Shown: positions 47,865 through 60,600 of the stretch, in pieces
How positions within the stretch are numbered: the stretch's first letter is position 1
How the letters are laid out: every line of letters starts with the position of its first letter
Assembly: GCA_036785705.1 (NCBI GenBank)
Contig: JAWUZG010000135.1
Span: 930,001-994,000, forward strand
DNA: 64,000 nucleotides
Reading direction: 5' to 3'
Source of the DNA: Acanthornis magna
Lineage: Eukaryota > Chordata > Aves > Passeriformes > Acanthizidae
The notes under the pieces: generated by a model
The model's input: only the letters and a program-made list of their open reading frames with translations
Told to the model about the DNA's origin: nothing
Databases searched by the model: none
Position numbers and translations under genes: made by a program

Positions 47865-50800
47865 GTAAGTTTATGACCTAGTCTATGTTTGTTTTAAATT
47901 TCAGTAATTCATTTGTGCTTTTTATAACAGTGCCCTAATTATCTGATCTTCTTTGACTAAGCTTTTCTCATTTTCCCATGGCATCTTCTCCAGAGGTTTA
48001 CTTGTGCTGCCTGCTTTCTGTCATCTTTTGTAAACTGTTCTGCCACAGGATTATTGCTCTACATCAGCTAACACTTTTTTCTCTGAGATTTTTTTTAAAA
48101 AATGCATATTTTTGTATGCACATGCAAAAGTGAGGTAGATGTGAAGTCACATTTAAACACGGGCTGACAGAGCAATAAAATATGTTCACTAAAACTGTCT
48201 AGACCCACGTCTGCACATGGAGTTACATCTTCTTTGCAGAGGCCAACTCTGAATTTCTTCTGCCCTTTGAGACACCATTATCACCTTGCATCAGTGTTCT
48301 ATCTCCTGCCTGCTAAGTTGGTTACATTGTTGTTTTTCCAAAAATTTAATTTTTTGAAGGTGGGTTACAGGGCTGGTTTAGACAAATAGGAATGAAGAAT
48401 GGATGCTTTTCATTTGTGTTTTCATTTGTCCTGTCTCTCAGAAGTGAGGAGGGGAGTCTTACAGTTCTTCCTGGCAGACTCAGCTCATGGTTCCCCTTTA
48501 GGAAAGGATTTCAAGAGGTGATTTCCTACTCTAGTGCCACATGTTGGGCCTGGAGTTAAGAAAATCTAAAAGGATCTGCTGACTAGGATTTGGCTATTCC
48601 AGTTCAAGCCACTAGCAGTTTTTTTGCAGAAAAAGTTACCTCTGAACAGCAGAGGTAACAAAAATCTCCCTAGTCGTCCTGCTAATTCACTATTTCTCTT
48701 GTGGAGTCTTTTAATGTACTTTTTACATAACTTTCAATATGTTCTCCTAAGATTGTATGTATGTCTTGCATATCTTTCACCTTTTATCCAGAAATATCCA
48801 GAAATACTTCACCTTTCACTCCAGAAACGGAGTATATCATATATGCTTCTCGTACTGCAAAAACAGTAAGTCTTTTGGTTAAAGTGAGAACTGAAATGTT
48901 ATCACAAGACACTCTGAAAAAATATGAGGCATCTCTTTAAAATAATATCCCTTATTCTTGAAGTGTCAAATAATTTTTTGTGCAATTTTTCCAGAGACTG
49001 GTTATTTAGACTGAGATAAAATTAATGAAAATTAAAATTTTCTCATATGTGAGAAATTTCTTGCATCTTCAGCTGTGTTTTATTGTGGCAAATGGTCTCA
49101 AAGGCAATGCCTTACATGCATGAAACTTTCTAGAAAAGTGACTAGTGAGTACACCTATGAGATTTATGACAATACTTCTAGAGGTCATTTTTCTTATTTG
49201 CTTTTACCTGGGATTTGCTATGCTGAAGCACTTGAAAATAAGCTATTTCTTCAAAGAAACTGATGAAGATTTGTGCTCTAAAGATGGGGGTTTTCACCTC
49301 CTGTTCTGGATGAGCCTGTTTATTAAAAACAGCCTTAACAGAAAGATCATCTTCTGGTAATCTGTTGACTGTGGTTTGGTTTGGGCACTGTTGGGCATCT
49401 TCCCCGGATGGGCTTTCTGACAGTATTGGAAAGGGAAGTCTGTTCTCATTTCCACTGGCAGCAAGCTGCAGCCGTGATCATTTAGTTTCACCATAAAATT
49501 TCAGGCACTGTTTCTTTGTTGTTTTTCCTTTGGTACCTCTTTTGCTCTTGTACTCTTAATTTTGAAGCAACACAAAATTCTGGCCAGAAAATAGGCCTTA
49601 CCTTTTCCTAAGAGTCATCAGCATTGCAAAAAGATTTGTAATACAGCAATCATCAGCTGAAATGGTGGTACTCTTCCCTTTGTCTCAGCAATTGTACAAT
49701 ACTTCCCTTTTATAGGCAGTCAAGATTAGCTCTCCTATTGGCTTTAGATGGTAGGGATTTACTCTCATATAGCACCAAAATCATAAGCAATAGAGATAAT
49801 TACACTGGAACCAATGCATCTAAGTAAAGCAGTTAGATTATGTTTTTATTAAAATAATAATAAAATATCAGTTCATCTCTGTTTGACTCCATCTTAACCT
49901 GCACCTGTCATATTCACCATTTTATAACTCTTTCATTACTGTGTTTCTCTCAGTGAAGGAAAGAATAAGAACTGTGCATGACTGAGAGATGCATCTGAGA
50001 CTTTCAGTTCTCAATGAGTTACCCTGCTACATTTCCATCTTATGGTGCTTCTAAATGTTTTATGCTAGCTGCCTTATTGGAATATGGAAGATGAAAATTT
50101 AGGTGCTGTCTTGATAATGTGAAAGGTATGCTCCCACTTTCACTAGGCTTTCTAAAAGCTTTGGAAAAGGAATGATAGCAAAAGGGATATTTTATATAGC
50201 AAAAAGACATGGCACTAATTTCTTCCATCCAAAACTGTAAAATCTTTGTTTTGTGTCAGAGGATAACTACCTGAGTGTTTGACTTGCCAAAAAAAGTTGA
50301 AGGGATTGATGGAAGATTTTATGGTTCAGTAGTTGTTGAAATGTAACAGGTAACTGATGCTGTTTTGGTTGTTTCCTACTATTTCTTTAACATCCTTTAA
50401 AACAAACCCTCTTTTTAACTTTTCTAAACATTAAAACTTGCATCAAGCAATAAATTTGTTGATTGGTTTCCTGAGAGTGGAAGGGTCTCAATCTGATATT
50501 GTTTAAATTTCCCAATTTCCAGGGTGAAGGAGCATTTATAGAACAGCACAAGAGGCAATTTCGCTGCTTTGCTTTGTCAGCGTGCCTCAGGAGGAAGATC
50601 TGAGGGACCACATCTGGATTTACGAGAGGATGTCCCTCTTTTTGTGCTTTTCATCCCTTTTCCTGTCTGCAGGCCCTTTCAACAGTGTTGCAAATTAACA
50701 CTAACTTCTGGGGGGGCTTTGAAGATGTTGGGTGCTCGCCTACAGTCTGGGCTGACACTGCCAAGATAATGTCCCTGAGCAATCAGGTGCTGCTAAATTG

Positions 50801-52787
50801 TGATGATCAGAATGGTTTGTTGGGACAAATTCATAGTCGTGGCTTATGGAGGAATTTCTGTTCCCTGTTACAATTTTTTTCTGAGCTTTTATTATTTTCT
50901 ATGTAATGCTTTCACAACAACAGCCATTTTATTAACTTGACTTTGAAGCTGAAAAGCTACAAACTAGAGGCAGCTTAAGTGATGTTTATGCCCCACTTAG
51001 AGCAAGGGGGTTACCTGGGCCCTGGCACTGCTACTGTGTGGGTCCTCTCCTCTACATCCAGACCATTCTGAATGTGGGCAAGAGCAGGATCTCATCCTTC
51101 AGCTAAGCAGCACAATCTGGTTATGAGCAGGGATGCTGATGCCCCTGATATGCTGGCCATGCCTGGGATCCCATGCCCTGTAATTCAGTGAGTGACTAAT
51201 AGGGAAATCTGGCATATTTTTTTGACAGTAAAAATCACAGGATCTTGTAGAGGCAAACAAGGCAGTTTCAGTGGAGCTGTGCCTGCTGAGATAGTAAGCT
51301 GTGATAAAACACAGTCTGAAAATAATTTAGCTCTTTTTGGAAGGAAACAATTCAGAGTATATATGCTTAAAGTCCTTGCGGGTTTAGTCATTGTCTAATG
51401 TAACTACAACAAAAATTCAAATCCTGTTCCTATGATGAGCTTCCATGTGGTTATCACTGAGACATGGTCATTTGTCAAAACTTAATGGACCACAAAAAAT
51501 GAGTGTCTCAACAACTGCATCTATATTCATGTTTTAATTCAGATCAGGGATGCTCCTCTGAAGTGAATTTCCTAGTTGGTCCCCTTTGATTGGTCTTGGT
51601 TGAACAGCAGTGCACGAAGAATGTGAAGTTGATGGGTTTTTTTTAATGAGACTAAACTAGAGGATGTGCTCAGGGAGTCTTGAATGCACACCAGGTACGT
51701 GTGAGCTTCAGGACAAGGCATCAAAGCAGAGCTAGTCTGAAGTTTGAACAGAGAAACAGCAAAATCTGAAATACATAGAGTAGGGATGACAGATCCTCAG
51801 CAGTGTATTTTGGTATATAGATCAGTTCCTATTTGCCTGTAATAGTGCTTAGTACTGGTAAAATACCACAGAAATGTGTGTTATTCTGCACGTCGGAAAG
51901 TGAGTCTTAGTATGTGAGGAATGTCAAAGCTGAGAATTTGGAATGGATGTCTCTGCCCAGTTTTAAAATGTATTTATACATATTTAGCATTTCTGCAACT
52001 GAAAAACTAATTCTTGATTGTATCCAAAAAGAGGACCCTTGCTTTAGTGTTAGAGATGCAAGAACCTCTTCCTTCAGTTGCAGGGTGAGTGCAGCTCACT
52101 CTGCAGAGCTCTGTAGTGATGTGCTGTGCCTTTTCCACATACTCTGAAGAATGAGTCCAAAGAAAAATGACTCTTTGGGGTCAATGGCAAATAAACCTTC
52201 CCTCCTTTTCTTACAGGTGGTCCTTAATCCCCAGAAAAATCAGAGCAGCTAGTTGTGTTGGGGCATTGTTGCTGTGTCTTAGTCTTACGCATACTTTGGA
52301 GAATGAAGGTTGCTGTGAGTTTTAGCAAAATTCTGTTCCAGGCACTGTGCAAAGCTTCAGTGCCTCTCCATGTCCCAGGTGAGCATGTCTGAGTAACAAC
52401 ACAATGATCCAGCTCATGAAGCTGCAGAATGAAGTCCTGTGTTACTGAAGGCTGCAGCAAGAGGTCATGAAGTGGCTGGTGTGACTAAACTAGTGTGGCA
52501 GTGTTAGGGAGGCTGCTGCTGAATGAGAGAGAAAAACTGACTGGAAAAGACAAGAGTCAAGGAGCAGAGATGAGCGCCCTGTAAAAAACATTCATAGGCC
52601 ATAACAGAGTCCAACAAAGGTTTTTTAATTAGTAACACTAAAGATGGGTTAGAAAATTGCACCTGGACCAGCATTATTCACATATGGGGTGAAGTTCGTA
52701 AGGATTTAATTTCAGCAGTAATAGTTTCCTCTTATAAATAACAGTCTGAAGCTGCTACACCAAGGAGGTTGCTGTTATTGCCTTATT
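47865..52787. other. Unique non-coding DNA, no gene recognised
   Basis: At 48630-48865 another splice-like pair (TTTTTTTGCAG and GTAAGTCTT) bounds 236 bp with one open frame. The interior is AT-rich and does not look coding, so it is only noted. A short repeat (ATCCAGAAAT twice) lies near 48788-48807. ORFs elsewhere are under 80 codons. At 52378 the sequence CCATGTCCCAG|GTGAGC joins a modest acceptor to a donor. Confidence 0.5.
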
Positions 52788-52807
52788 GGGGGGGGTGGGG
52801 GGGTGGG
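52788..52807 (+). repeat. G-rich tract, G-quadruplex capable
   Basis: The tract is G8-T-G7-T-G3 on the plus strand. It has enough runs of three or more G to form an intramolecular quadruplex in the non-template strand or in RNA. It may be only a simple repeat. Confidence 0.85.
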
Positions 52808-53639
52808 AAGTGAATACTGGAGGGGTGAAATTACTTGTTTCAAGTCACTCAGCTGATCCAAACAGATTGAGCAGCAATTCCCAGTCTCCCTAAAGTATCA
52901 GAGCAGTGCATAGTGTGTGCAGTATATATAAACCAACAAAGACCAGTTTGTGACTCTGTGGCACAGCATGGCGGGGCTCACCCAGCATCTGGGAGCTGCC
53001 TCCTCAGTACCTGGATCTGGGATAGGGAGGAGGAAGACTGGGGGTGGACTCGTCCTTCTCCCACGAGTGGCCAAGGTCTTCCAGTTGCTGCCAAAAACTA
53101 TGTGCAGTCATGCAAAATTAATATATAATCCAAGTGTGTAGGTTGAGTGGTTGATATGAGCTACTGTGGTGGCCAAATTTTGTTGAGTGCCAATACTGTC
53201 AGCAAGTTGTCCCTCATCATTTTGTAGGTATTAGTAAGTTCATTTCGTGTTCTTTGATAGTGCTTATTATCTAAATTATTTTAAATGGTTTGTGTCAGTT
53301 CAGTAAATACTGGTTATGATTTAAAAAGCATTTTCACAGGTGCTTTACTACATTTGTATTCAAGAGGCATATGCTCCTTTGCATACATCATATAGATAGG
53401 CAGTCACTTTCAGAAGTTGATGTTTCACCCATGTATGGATGGATTTCTATGAGATGAAGTAGAGACTTCTCTGTCAGAGAAAACCATTGTAACTCTCAAA
53501 TTCTTTGGTCTTGTCATTTTATTCCAAAGCGTGCAAATGACTTCCAGGCATAAAATCTCCAGAAAGTATTTGTAACTTTGCATGAGGAGCCTGATCCAAA
53601 GGTTTCCTTCTTTCAAAGCTGCTGGAAAGTAGGCAGCAT
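52808..53639. other. Unique non-coding DNA, nothing recognised
   Basis: A moderately GC-rich patch near 52960-53090 carries overlapping short ORFs with no motif. The rest is AT-rich. Confidence 0.5.
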
Positions 53640-54040
53640 GTGTGTCACCTGCCAGAGCAGCCTCAGGCTCTAGCTCACCCTCCTCGTGGCAGAGCTGTAC
53701 TCAGGCTGTATTCATGGCACCGTGCTGGCTTCTGCTTTAGTTACCAGATCCACTTTCACACCTTCCGACTTGTCTTCCAGGCTTCCGAGGGAGGCCCGAC
53801 CATGTCAGGGTGGGTGTGTGAAGGGTGAAAGTGAAGCAGGGATGTCGAGAAGGCTTTCCAGGCGTTCCTGCCAGCCCCTTTCTCTGCCCGCTGTCCCTGT
53901 GCTCGGTGTCGCTCCCGCGCTGCATTCTCCCTCCTGCCCAGTGGATGGCAATGATGTCCCGGTTTTGCTCGAAGGGAGCCGGTGCCCCATCCACGATGGG
54001 TGTGCCACGTTCCCGAGGACTGCATCCCAATTATTCCCAT
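53640..54040. promoter_or_regulatory. Local GC/CpG-rich patch; island or lost exon candidate
   Basis: GC and CpG density jump here relative to tens of kilobases on either side (GCTCGGTGTCGCTCCCGCGC at 53902-53921, CCCGGTTTTGCTCG near 53958, CCCATCCACGATGGG near 53986). Several frames on both strands are open, as GC-rich DNA allows. On the minus strand, about 54013-53938 reads GTPIVDGAPAPFEQNRDI, with protein-like composition, but I recognise no family. It could be a small CpG island or promoter, a conserved element, or a decayed exon. No TATA box or initiator stands out. Confidence 0.3.
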
Positions 54041-54055
54041 GATTCATTTTTACTA

Positions 54056-54110
54056 CTACTACTTCTCTTTTTTTTTTCTTATACTTTTTTTCTTCCCCCC
54101 CCCCCTTTCC
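54056..54110 (+). repeat. Pyrimidine tract with C11 run
   Basis: A CTACTACTACTT repeat leads into long T runs and then C11 (54095-54105). Such tracts arise by slippage and can form unusual DNA structures. It directly follows the GC-rich patch. Confidence 0.9.
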
Positions 54111-54267
54111 TTTTAAAATTATTTTCTCCCCATTCCCTGTAAGCTAACTGTGCTGTTGTGATGGTCTGTGGTGCCGACTCAGGATATTTTGGCTTAGATT
54201 TAGTTAAGCACTTGCACAGATGTCACTGATTCTGTGTGATCGTAGACCTCTTACGAAATGCCATGAT
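54111..54267. other. Short unique spacer
   Basis: Nothing was recognised. Confidence 0.5.
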
Positions 54268-54332
54268 AAAGGAGGACAGGCTTCATGATTAAATGGCCCC
54301 TTCCAGACCTTAAATATTATGAATCTCACTTC
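54268..54332 (+). mobile_element. Ancient CR1/L3-type 3' tail
   Basis: GGCCCCTTCCAGACCTTAAA followed by TATTATGAATCT resembles the tail 'ccttctggccttaaaatctatgaatc' of old amniote CR1/L3 families more than the young avian CR1 tail. Only the end survives. It would be an old insertion shared across many birds or reptiles. Confidence 0.5.
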
Positions 54333-54740
54333 TGCGGTACAGTGGAAAGACGATTAGGACTTCCTACACTACGAAGGAAGAAAGGGAGGTGAAATTTTTA
54401 ACTGAAACTTCCAAATATATTTCTCCTACTTCCACAACCTCAGGGTCAACTGCTCTAGGTAACAGGAACTTTAATTACTTTCAGTAACTTGCCAGGGACA
54501 AACACTATTTATGTGCCATATCTACTACCATCATGATACCATAAACATGCTGCTGTTGGGAATGGTTTCTACTGCCTAGTTTCTATGTAAATATCCAAAA
54601 ATGCGTGCATTTTGGAGATGCTGGGGTTTTCTAGCTACCACTTAATTATATGAAAACTGAACTAGACTACATTTGGTAAGAATTGGCTATAAACCAAAGG
54701 GTCTATTCTTTAGACAGACTAATCAGTAAAAAAATCCACG
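54333..54740. other. Unique AT-rich DNA, nothing recognised
   Basis: No ORF, repeat consensus or CpG island was recognised. Confidence 0.5.
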
Positions 54741-54803
54741 ATAAAATAATAATAATAATAACAACAATAATAACAAATCATAATAAATATAATAAATAAA
54801 TAG
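54741..54803 (+). repeat. (AAT)n / (AAC)n microsatellite
   Basis: AAT units are interrupted by AAC and AAAT units. The minus-strand ORF through it gives runs of Y, C and F and is not a gene. Confidence 0.92.
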
Positions 54804-55129
54804 TTAGCATTGAATAGAGTGAGGGCAATTTTTGAAGAGGAAAGTATTGCTCCTTCACATTCTTGTCCATCTGTTTTTTTAGGCTTTTCTATACATTCAA
54901 TCAGCATAATGCCTAAGTGAGTAATGTAATAAGAAAGCAGTATTAGAGATTTGCTGGATTCTGGTATGTGATTTAACGGCTATGTGCTTATCCTTTGAAA
55001 GATATTTATGAAGACAATGTATGTATGCACTGCTGCACTGAGAAGTGTTTTTTAGTCCGTTGACTGTTAGGATATTTTTCAAAGCTGTTGACTTTTTTTG
55101 TAATGTAACTCTTTTAAAGCTACTCTGAA
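54804..55129. other. Unique AT-rich DNA, nothing recognised
   Basis: No repeat or coding-like sequence was recognised. Confidence 0.5.
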
Positions 55130-55340
55130 AGGAGGTCCAGTCACCACTAATTCCTGTGTAAATGAAGCATAATCACTCAGAGAAGAGACCCTTTATTTAG
55201 TGAGTTTAAAGCTCATTATACAATTTTGTAGGGGGAAAATTACCCTGCCTGTAAATTAACTGCATTTCCTAATGAAATAACTTGTCAATTTTTTCAGCCT
55301 CCTTTGATAGGAATAAGAATTACAGTGGCATTGGAAAGTA
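55130..55340. promoter_or_regulatory. Candidate conserved non-coding element
   Basis: The sequence is non-repetitive with mixed composition and no long ORF. It contains several homeodomain-type cores (CACTAATTCC, GCATAATCAC, CTAATGAAATAA) and TCCTTTGATAGG, a TCF/LEF-like word (CTTTGA). It looks like sequence under constraint, but this is a judgement from texture alone. Confidence 0.25.
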
Positions 55341-55749
55341 AAATCATGCTGTTCTTACTGGCAGTTTTTTCCAGTTGTAGAAGAAATTATAACTGTGAAC
55401 ACATTTTGATTCAGATTAATCTCAACAAGTAACATGGTCATGGTGTTTTGTCATGGTGTTTTTTCATCTCTTTCCACCTCCTTTATTAGAGCCTAAAGCC
55501 AGCTCCATCAGCCTTACTCCTGGTATATGATGACACAAATTCTCTAGAGGCATGTGGCTTTCTCAAGCAATAAAGCATCATTATGCTCCTCATTTCTGAG
55601 GATGCACTATTTCACCTGTGAGTTGTGTTTCAAGGGACAAACTAGCAGAACTCATCAGGTTAATTTTCCCAAAAAACAAGGCTTTCATCCTCCCATTAGG
55701 CTTGCAAAGGCAAGCCTATTTACCATAGGTGTCTGTGCTTCTCTAGTTC
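55341..55749. other. Unique non-coding DNA with a small direct repeat
   Basis: GTCATGGTGTTTT occurs twice in tandem near 55436-55463. No gene was recognised. Confidence 0.55.
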
Positions 55750-56050
55750 TATCCTGACACTTGTAGATGGCAGCAAATAGATGGCATTTTAAGTGCTTTG
55801 GCTGCAGCTACTGCAACAGGAGTGCTAAAAGACAAAATAATTGTTCTTGAGGTGGCTGTCCTCTTCCGAGCAGCAGCAGCCTCAGTGCACATTAACAAGC
55901 CAAGCCGGTGCCTGTGGCTCTGCAGTGCGTGCACGGCCGTCTGCTGAGGCAGGTGTCGTGACTCCACTTCAGCAGCTAAAAGCAGAGATACATGGAGCTG
56001 CTGTAATGTTGGAAATCATTTTAAGAATTCCTGGAATAATTGCTTTTTCC
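55750..56050. promoter_or_regulatory. CpG-retaining mixed-composition block
   Basis: CpGs cluster at 55860-55965 (TTCCGAGC, AAGCCGGTG, TGCGTGCACGGCCGTC, TGTCGTGAC). The sequence also has CAGCAGCAGC and GCTGCAGCTACTGC words and ORFs open on both strands. It might be a small regulatory element or a decayed exon, and I recognise no family. Confidence 0.25.
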
Positions 56051-57099
56051 TGAAATTGGTTATGTTTTATTATATAGATATTAATTGTATGTACTTATAG
56101 GGAATGGTTGGTTTTCTTTCATTTGGGAAAGGTATAAATTTAGGGGCATATGGATTAGTATCCTCAGAGTTTCTTTTTTCCTGCTTTGGCCAATTTTCAG
56201 CTGCATAAAATAAAGGTTTAAGATTAGTTTGGCTTTGAAAAATAACATTCAGACCAACCATAAAGAAGTATTCAGAAAGGTCATCTCAGTGTGTGGGTGC
56301 TTTCTTCATTTCTTCACACAATAACTCTGTTCTACAATAACAGCAAGCAGCAAGTTCTTTGCAGTAGTTTTCAGTATATTAAAATTAGTGAAAGATTAAA
56401 TGGGGGTTTGTTACATTTGATCAATGTGAAACTTCATATCAGCATGAACAATATTCCTTCAGCAGTTAGGGCCTGGTATTGAAATTCTGCTGCTGGACAG
56501 TGGTTTTGGGTCAGGCTACTGAAGAAGGTCAATGGTTTCAGAGTTGCTTGTGGTCCAGCACAGAAGAGCAAAGCTGTTTCTCAGATCCTGGTTCCTCTGA
56601 TTTCTGTGTAGATTCCTCTTTAACACATAGGGCTGTCCGTACTTGTCAAACAGGTCAGCATGGTGAAAAAACATATTTCTATTTTGCATGGAATCAGAAT
56701 GTAGCTTCCTGAAGTTGGTGTAAAAAAGTCTGAATTGTCAATAGTTTCGGGTTTGCACGCCACCACTGATTTTCAGTGCTCAACAGGAGGTGCTCATCAC
56801 TTCTTCAAGGTGATGTGTCTCTGCTTAGCATCTTCAGCACCTGAAGACAGACCCCTGAGAGAGTCACAATACTAAAATCCATTCTCTTTGGAAATGTGAA
56901 AACAAAATAGTGTGAATTTCCTATAGCAGACATTTCTGTGAAAAAAATTTTTTTTCTGATGAAATTAAAGTTTTTTGTTTGATTTCATCCTTGATGTATT
57001 TTATATTTTTAAATTGAAAAGAGAAATAAGATTGGTTATTGCACAGAACCAATAGCTAGCATAAACAAAGCTATTGGATGAAGGAAATGAAAAATAAGC
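56051..57099. other. Unique non-coding DNA, nothing recognised
   Basis: AT-rich sequence with short ORFs lacking motifs. A run of A and T (AAAAAAATTTTTTTT) lies near 56940-56955. Confidence 0.5.
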
Positions 57100-57245
57100 A
57101 AGTTGGAGGTGAAAAGTGCATTACTCCATTGCTACTCTGATAATTAGAGAGAAAAAATTAACAGTTGCCATAAAGTGCTTTAAACATGAGAGTTTCTTAT
57201 TAGGTTCTTCAAGAATGTAATTAATTACTTGCAGCCACATATGTT
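57100..57245. promoter_or_regulatory. Candidate conserved non-coding element
   Basis: Several TAAT-type cores occur close together (TGATAATTAGAG, AAATTAACAG, TGTAATTAATTACTTG). The surrounding words are varied and there is no ORF. It resembles homeodomain-bound enhancers. Confidence 0.25.
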
Positions 57246-57675
57246 CTTTGTGTCATGGTGTGGAGTACCAGCACTTCATTAAAACCCAGTTCAATAATAA
57301 CAGGTCACTCGAGATGTCATTTGCTCTGGAGAAGGTTGGGAAACCGAATGCCTGCTGCTTCATCCCTCTTGTGCTGTGCCAGCACACTGAGTTGAGTAGG
57401 AGGAGAGGGCAAGCTGAGCATACCAGGGTTGCGTTCCAGAAAGCCCCTTGGTCTGGGTGACAGTGCTCATGGGAGACCTGGGAGCAGAGGGATGGCAGAG
57501 GGCTGGTAAACACATAGCAGGGCAGCCAGCACAGAGTTCTGATAAAGACACTGCGAGTCACAGTCAAATTCCTACCGAAAGGAAGTCCCATGGTTATGAA
57601 GAAATAATTAATAATAATATAAAATAAATGCAAGTGCTATATTGTCCTAGTGACAGAGGTTTTGGACTTTAACAA
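57246..57675. other. Unique non-coding DNA, no gene recognised
   Basis: A 126-codon minus-strand ORF (57253-57633) overlaps others on both strands and has no domain. Confidence 0.5.
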
Positions 57676-57690
57676 TTTTTTTTTTTTTTT
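57676..57690 (+). repeat. T15 homopolymer
   Basis: Fifteen T residues on the plus strand, a simple repeat. Confidence 0.9.
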
Positions 57691-60600
57691 AGCAACAAGT
57701 CGTGGGTTAAATACTCACAGCTCCTGTGCCGCCCTAGTGCCTTAGCTAGTTTGCATTGACAGTGAAGTTAAGAGAAGGATGGGTGGACATGTTGTTGGAG
57801 ACCCTCTGCATGTCACTTTTATTAATCTCTTAAGGAATGAGATACCAGAGGGCCAGATTTTGTCTGGTACAATTCATGTTACTTTTGAGGGATGGGCTGA
57901 AATGTGTGCAAGGGTAAGAAGGTGCCCTTGGTGCCCAGCGGGATTTGGGAATTGAGAAACATTTTGGTAACACCAGTTCTCTGGAGGCGCAGGTATCACC
58001 GCTGGTATCCTGAGAGAGTCCTGACAGACTGTTGGGAGCCACTTCATCATTCCATCGTCACAGGGTGTAGGGTGCTCTCTCATGGACTATGAAGCAAACA
58101 GAAAACATTTCCCATGCAGCTTGAAGCCCTGTCCTGCACCACCTTCCACTTGTGACCTTCCTTTTGAAATACATTTTACTGGCATTACAAGAAAACACAT
58201 TAGGCTCCTGGAATTGTGCTTAGAGTAAATGAAGAGCAACATATGTTGTGCAATTGCACCCTATTGTTTTATATTATACTTTGAGAAGAATTTTTGCAAT
58301 TAGATTGTTGTTGAAGTCAACAAAGTAGAAACATAGGGAGCAGAGTGTTTTTGGTAGGGAGGGACCCTGTCAGCAGCTGATTGAGGATTCCTTTTATCTT
58401 AAATATGATTTAATGCTCTGTGGAAAGAATTAAGAATCCCATTTTACACTGAAGCATGCTGTTAATGTGCATATAAAAACCTCAGCAATTTTATTGACAG
58501 TTATGAATTTACAGCTGCTGGTGGTGAATTTTTTTGAAAGACTGCTTCCTTTTCCCCAATTCTTTGCAGACCATTGTCATAGTTTGCTATTAGCTAAGGC
58601 AGAACCTCATTTAACAGAAATGCATAGGTCTTCAATTTCACTGTATACATGAGGAAAAAAGAAAATCAATGTGAAGCCTGGACTCAGTCTGCTGATGCCA
58701 GAGATGACTATCTATAGCATACAGAAAGAAACCCTGGCTCAGATTAGTTTTTCTTTACCCTTTGGATGTTAAAAATGACAGAAAGAGGCTACTGCTGGTG
58801 AGAGTTGTTATGACTATTATCCTCTGGTCAAATTTGGTGTTAATCCTAGAGACTGTTAGTGCGTGTAGAAATATTTCAAATACTCAGTATTAATTTAGTA
58901 TTAATTTATATTTATTATGATCATTTATATTATATTCATTGATGGGAAGATGAGTATTAAGAAACAATTTGTGCATTTGCAGTTTCACATTTGCATTGAA
59001 TATCCATTGTTTGTGTGTGCGAATGATTGCCATGCACCCAGGACTATATGTGTATGTAAATATATATACAAAAATATATATACACACAGAGTATCTAATC
59101 ATCAAGAATATCAAGGGTGAATATCATTTTAATTTTCAAACAAGAATTTGGAAAAAACCCAGCCAATGCCCAGCTTGCAGAGTTCAGGCTTCACAGGAGG
59201 GGTCCCTGTGTGGCTCATTGCAAACACAACTATACCTAGAAGTGACCTGAAGCTGGTTAAGGGTCCTGTCTGGCCAAGGAAACCCAGTGAAAGAAATGGA
59301 GATAAAAATGGAAGGTTTGTGTGATGCTATTAATTTTTGGTCTAGGTGGAGCTTCTGTTAAATTGACTGTGACTGTGAAGATTCCTTATAAATTATGTTC
59401 TTTAGACTTGCTAAAAACCTTCCAAAGAATAGATTTTCATGATTTTTTTAAAATTTGAAAGTTGTTGTTCCACTGGGTTTAAGACAGACGTGCTTTCCTC
59501 TTTTTTATTACACTTCTCATGATGTCTTTTACAGAAATGTCTTTAAAATAATGTCTGAGATGTGCACGTTGGCCAAAATTGTATTTCTTAGTAAGAAATC
59601 AATGAGAATTTTTAATAAAACATTAAGAAAAAATATAAAACTTTTGAGAAAATGAGAAGGTATGGTTGTAGCAATTCTGCTTTGGGAAATGGAAAGGCTT
59701 CTTTAACTAATTTTTTTCTAGCCCTACTGAAGCTGCTATTTTGGCCTGTGGAAAATGACATTGACTGGTCTTGACATGATGGAGATATTCTTTATGACTC
59801 TAAACCAAGAAGAAGCTGGAGCTTCCCAATTATTTCTATCAACTTTTAGATTCTTAATTTTATTTCCTATTTTATTTCCTTATTTATTTCTTAATATTAT
59901 TTCCAGCAGTTCTATTTGATGGTGCATTTGTGGGATCAATGTCTGCAAATCTCATCTACTATTTTCCCTGAATTATTTTATTTATAATTGTTACTTTTTA
60001 ATTCTGAAACATTACCAACATCTGCCAGCAGACTCTGCAAAGCAATTGAATTCAGTAATTAATTTCAAGGGAATGCTGAGCTATTCCTGGCCCAAACTCA
60101 TTCTGTGGTTCTGGGTTTCCAGAGACATGGATTCAACATACCTGAGCAGTAAATTTGCCTTAATTTCCAGATATGCATAAACGTGCATAACTCAGCTTGG
60201 GTACCCAGCTCTGACTTGGAACTTGGGAGATGCTATTTCTGGACTCTGTCCTGACAGCTGATCCTGATTTGTTCATCTGATCTCTTTGACACACCTTGGG
60301 ATGCCTGGAAAATATGAGTATATTGTTATTCCCATGTAAAATTATCGCCTCAAGATGCTGTAGTTTGACATAGTGCATTAGATTTTAACATTTGAGATAC
60401 ATTCTCCACTTTAACTTACTCCATTGCTCATGTTTCTTTTGGAAAAGGAAAGATTTGATTTCTGAAGGCAATCAATTTTAAAACTTCTTTTCGAAAGGTT
60501 ATTTTCTCTTTTTTTAAATTATTTTTTCTTAAAGGTCATTTTTCTAAGGACTGGCTTAGAGGTGCTAAGACATTTCCTCATTCTTTCAAAAGTATAGGAT

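Noticed and set aside
48630..48865. Interval between a T-rich acceptor and a GTAAGT donor with one open frame
   Set aside because: The interior is AT-rich with no CpG enrichment, the length is not a multiple of three, and splice-like pairs are common in T-rich introns.
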